This document shows, one piece after another, positions 63,307-64,000 of a stretch of 64,000 bases of DNA (position 1 is its first letter; each line of letters begins with the position of its first letter). Made by a program: the position numbers and the translations under genes. Origin of the DNA: DASPHG01 sp963748315 (lineage in GTDB: Bacteria > Actinomycetota > Thermoleophilia > Solirubrobacterales > Thermoleophilaceae); assembly GCA_963748315.1 (NCBI GenBank), contig CAVVIK010000010.1:372001-436000 (forward strand). The letters are read 5' to 3'. The notes beneath the pieces are model-generated. The model saw nothing but the letters and a program-made list of their open reading frames with translations, was not told the origin of the DNA and made no database searches.

Positions 63307-63664
63307 GACCGAGCGGCTGGGGGCCGAGCTGGCGAAGTCGCTGCGGCCCGGCGACCTGGTGTTGGTCAGCGGCGAGCTCGGCAGCGGCAAGACGACGTTC
63401 GTCCGCGGGGCGTGCCGCGCGCTCGGCGTCGCGGCGCCCGTGACGAGCCCGACGTTCACGATCGGCCATCTCTACGACGGCGACGTCGAGATCGCGCACC
63501 TCGACCTCTACCGCGTCAGCGAGATCGACCCGGCGATCCTGGAGGACTACGTGACACCCGAGCGGATCACGTTCGTCGAATGGCCGCTGCCGCTCGCGGA
63601 GGCGACGCACCACGTCCGGCTCGAGCACGCGGGCGGCGACAGGCGGACAATCGAGGTGGAATGA
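63278..63664 (+). CDS. tsaE: tRNA threonylcarbamoyladenosine biosynthesis ATPase TsaE
   Basis: A 128-residue ATPase that works with TsaB and TsaD to make t6A in tRNA: VSGELGSGKTTFVRGACRALG (Walker A), VTSPTFTIGHLYDG, LDLYRVSEIDP and ITFVEWP. ATG 63278 lies inside the glycosylase gene (29-bp overlap). Its stop overlaps the tsaB start by 4 bp. Confidence 0.92.
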   Translation: MKSSSASSAETERLGAELAKSLRPGDLVLVSGELGSGKTTFVRGACRALGVAAPVTSPTFTIGHLYDGDVEIAHLDLYRVSEIDPAILEDYVTPERITFVEWPLPLAEATHHVRLEHAGGDRRTIEVE

Positions 63665-64000
63665 CGATCCTCGGGTTCGACACGTCGACCGCCGCATCGG
63701 TCGCCGCCGTCCTGTGCCCAGATGGGGAGCTGTTCGAGAATGCGCCCTCACCGGCACGGCTGCTCGAACGCCCTGCGCACGCGAGCGAGCTCCTCCCCGC
63801 GGTCGACGACGTGATGTCGCGGGCGGAGGTCGAATTCGCCGACCTGGACGCCATCGCCGTCGGCGTCGGGCCGGGTACGTTCACCGGCCTGAGGATCGGC
63901 GTCGCGACTGCGCGCGCGCTCGCCAAGGCGAACGACCTTCCAGTCCGTGCCGTCTCGTCGCTGGAGGCGCTGGCGGCGGGCATGACGGGCAGCTCGCGGC
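63661..64000 (+). CDS. tsaB: tRNA threonylcarbamoyladenosine biosynthesis protein TsaB (partial)
   Basis: The first 113 residues of TsaB are present: MTILGFDTSTAASVAAVL, HASELLPAVDDVMSRAEV, LDAIAVGVGPGTFTGLRIGVATARALAKA. It is a Kae1/ASKHA-fold partner of TsaD. The gene runs off the end of the window. ATGA overlap with tsaE. Confidence 0.93.
   Translation, partial: MTILGFDTSTAASVAAVLCPDGELFENAPSPARLLERPAHASELLPAVDDVMSRAEVEFADLDAIAVGVGPGTFTGLRIGVATARALAKANDLPVRAVSSLEALAAGMTGSSR

Overview
The window is a stretch of high-GC chromosome from a bacterium that looks like an actinobacterium of the Thermoleophilia/Solirubrobacterales type. That placement is an inference from base composition, gene content (PhoH-YbeY-Era, HisIE fusion, MoxR-DUF58-transglutaminase, ACT-malic enzyme, two DHA2 pumps) and lipoproteins whose lipidated Cys is followed by poly-Asp/poly-Gly. 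Coding density is very high. No gap exceeds 300 bp, most operon partners overlap by 4 bp (ATGA or TTGA), and I see no tRNA, rRNA, CRISPR array, insertion sequence or prophage.

Layout. 1-5.5 kb: translation/RNA housekeeping (YqeY end, PhoH, YbeY, Era), with a two-component system and two envelope proteins between phoH and ybeY. 5.5-20.4 kb: hisIE and the tryptophan genes trpE, trpG, trpD, trpC, trpF, trpB, trpA, interrupted by an antisense PhoD-like phosphatase and by a moxR-DUF58-transglutaminase-htrA block. 20.4-24.4 kb: SnoaL protein, small membrane protein, a palindromic repeat, a PPi-type phosphofructokinase, a lipoprotein binding protein and an EamA transporter. 24.4-33 kb: a complete branched-chain amino-acid ABC operon (livKHMGF), two small membrane proteins and a polar amino-acid ABC transporter. 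33-36.2 kb: EamA transporter, TIGR01777 epimerase and ACT-malic enzyme, all on the minus strand, with a second palindromic repeat pair. 36.2-46.2 kb: DNA polymerase I, small membrane proteins, a CarS-like and a geranylgeranyl-reductase-like gene, S1, CoaE, a lytic transglycosylase, an aminotransferase and an amidohydrolase. 46.2-53.8 kb: uvrB, an LVIVD propeller protein, a DivIVA-like protein and uvrA. 53.7-57.8 kb: a broken marR, an operator array, twin DHA2 efflux pumps and an acyltransferase. 57.9-64 kb: a secreted TolB/RTX-like protein, the pantothenate operon (DUF2520-panC-panD-panB), uracil-DNA glycosylase, tsaE and the start of tsaB.

Two genome-wide themes matter. First, at least 20 single-base indels break otherwise well-conserved genes, including near-essential ones (era, ybeY, coaE, uvrA, panB, panC). 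Several are an extra G in a G run, so sequencing or assembly error is the best explanation, and coordinates given for those genes span both frames. Second, at least 17 genes have a TANNNT -10-like hexamer ending only 6-9 nt before the start codon and no ribosome-binding site, which predicts widespread leaderless transcription. A minority (livK, livH, the PepSY gene, the amino-acid permease and the first DHA2 pump) carry clear Shine-Dalgarno sites.
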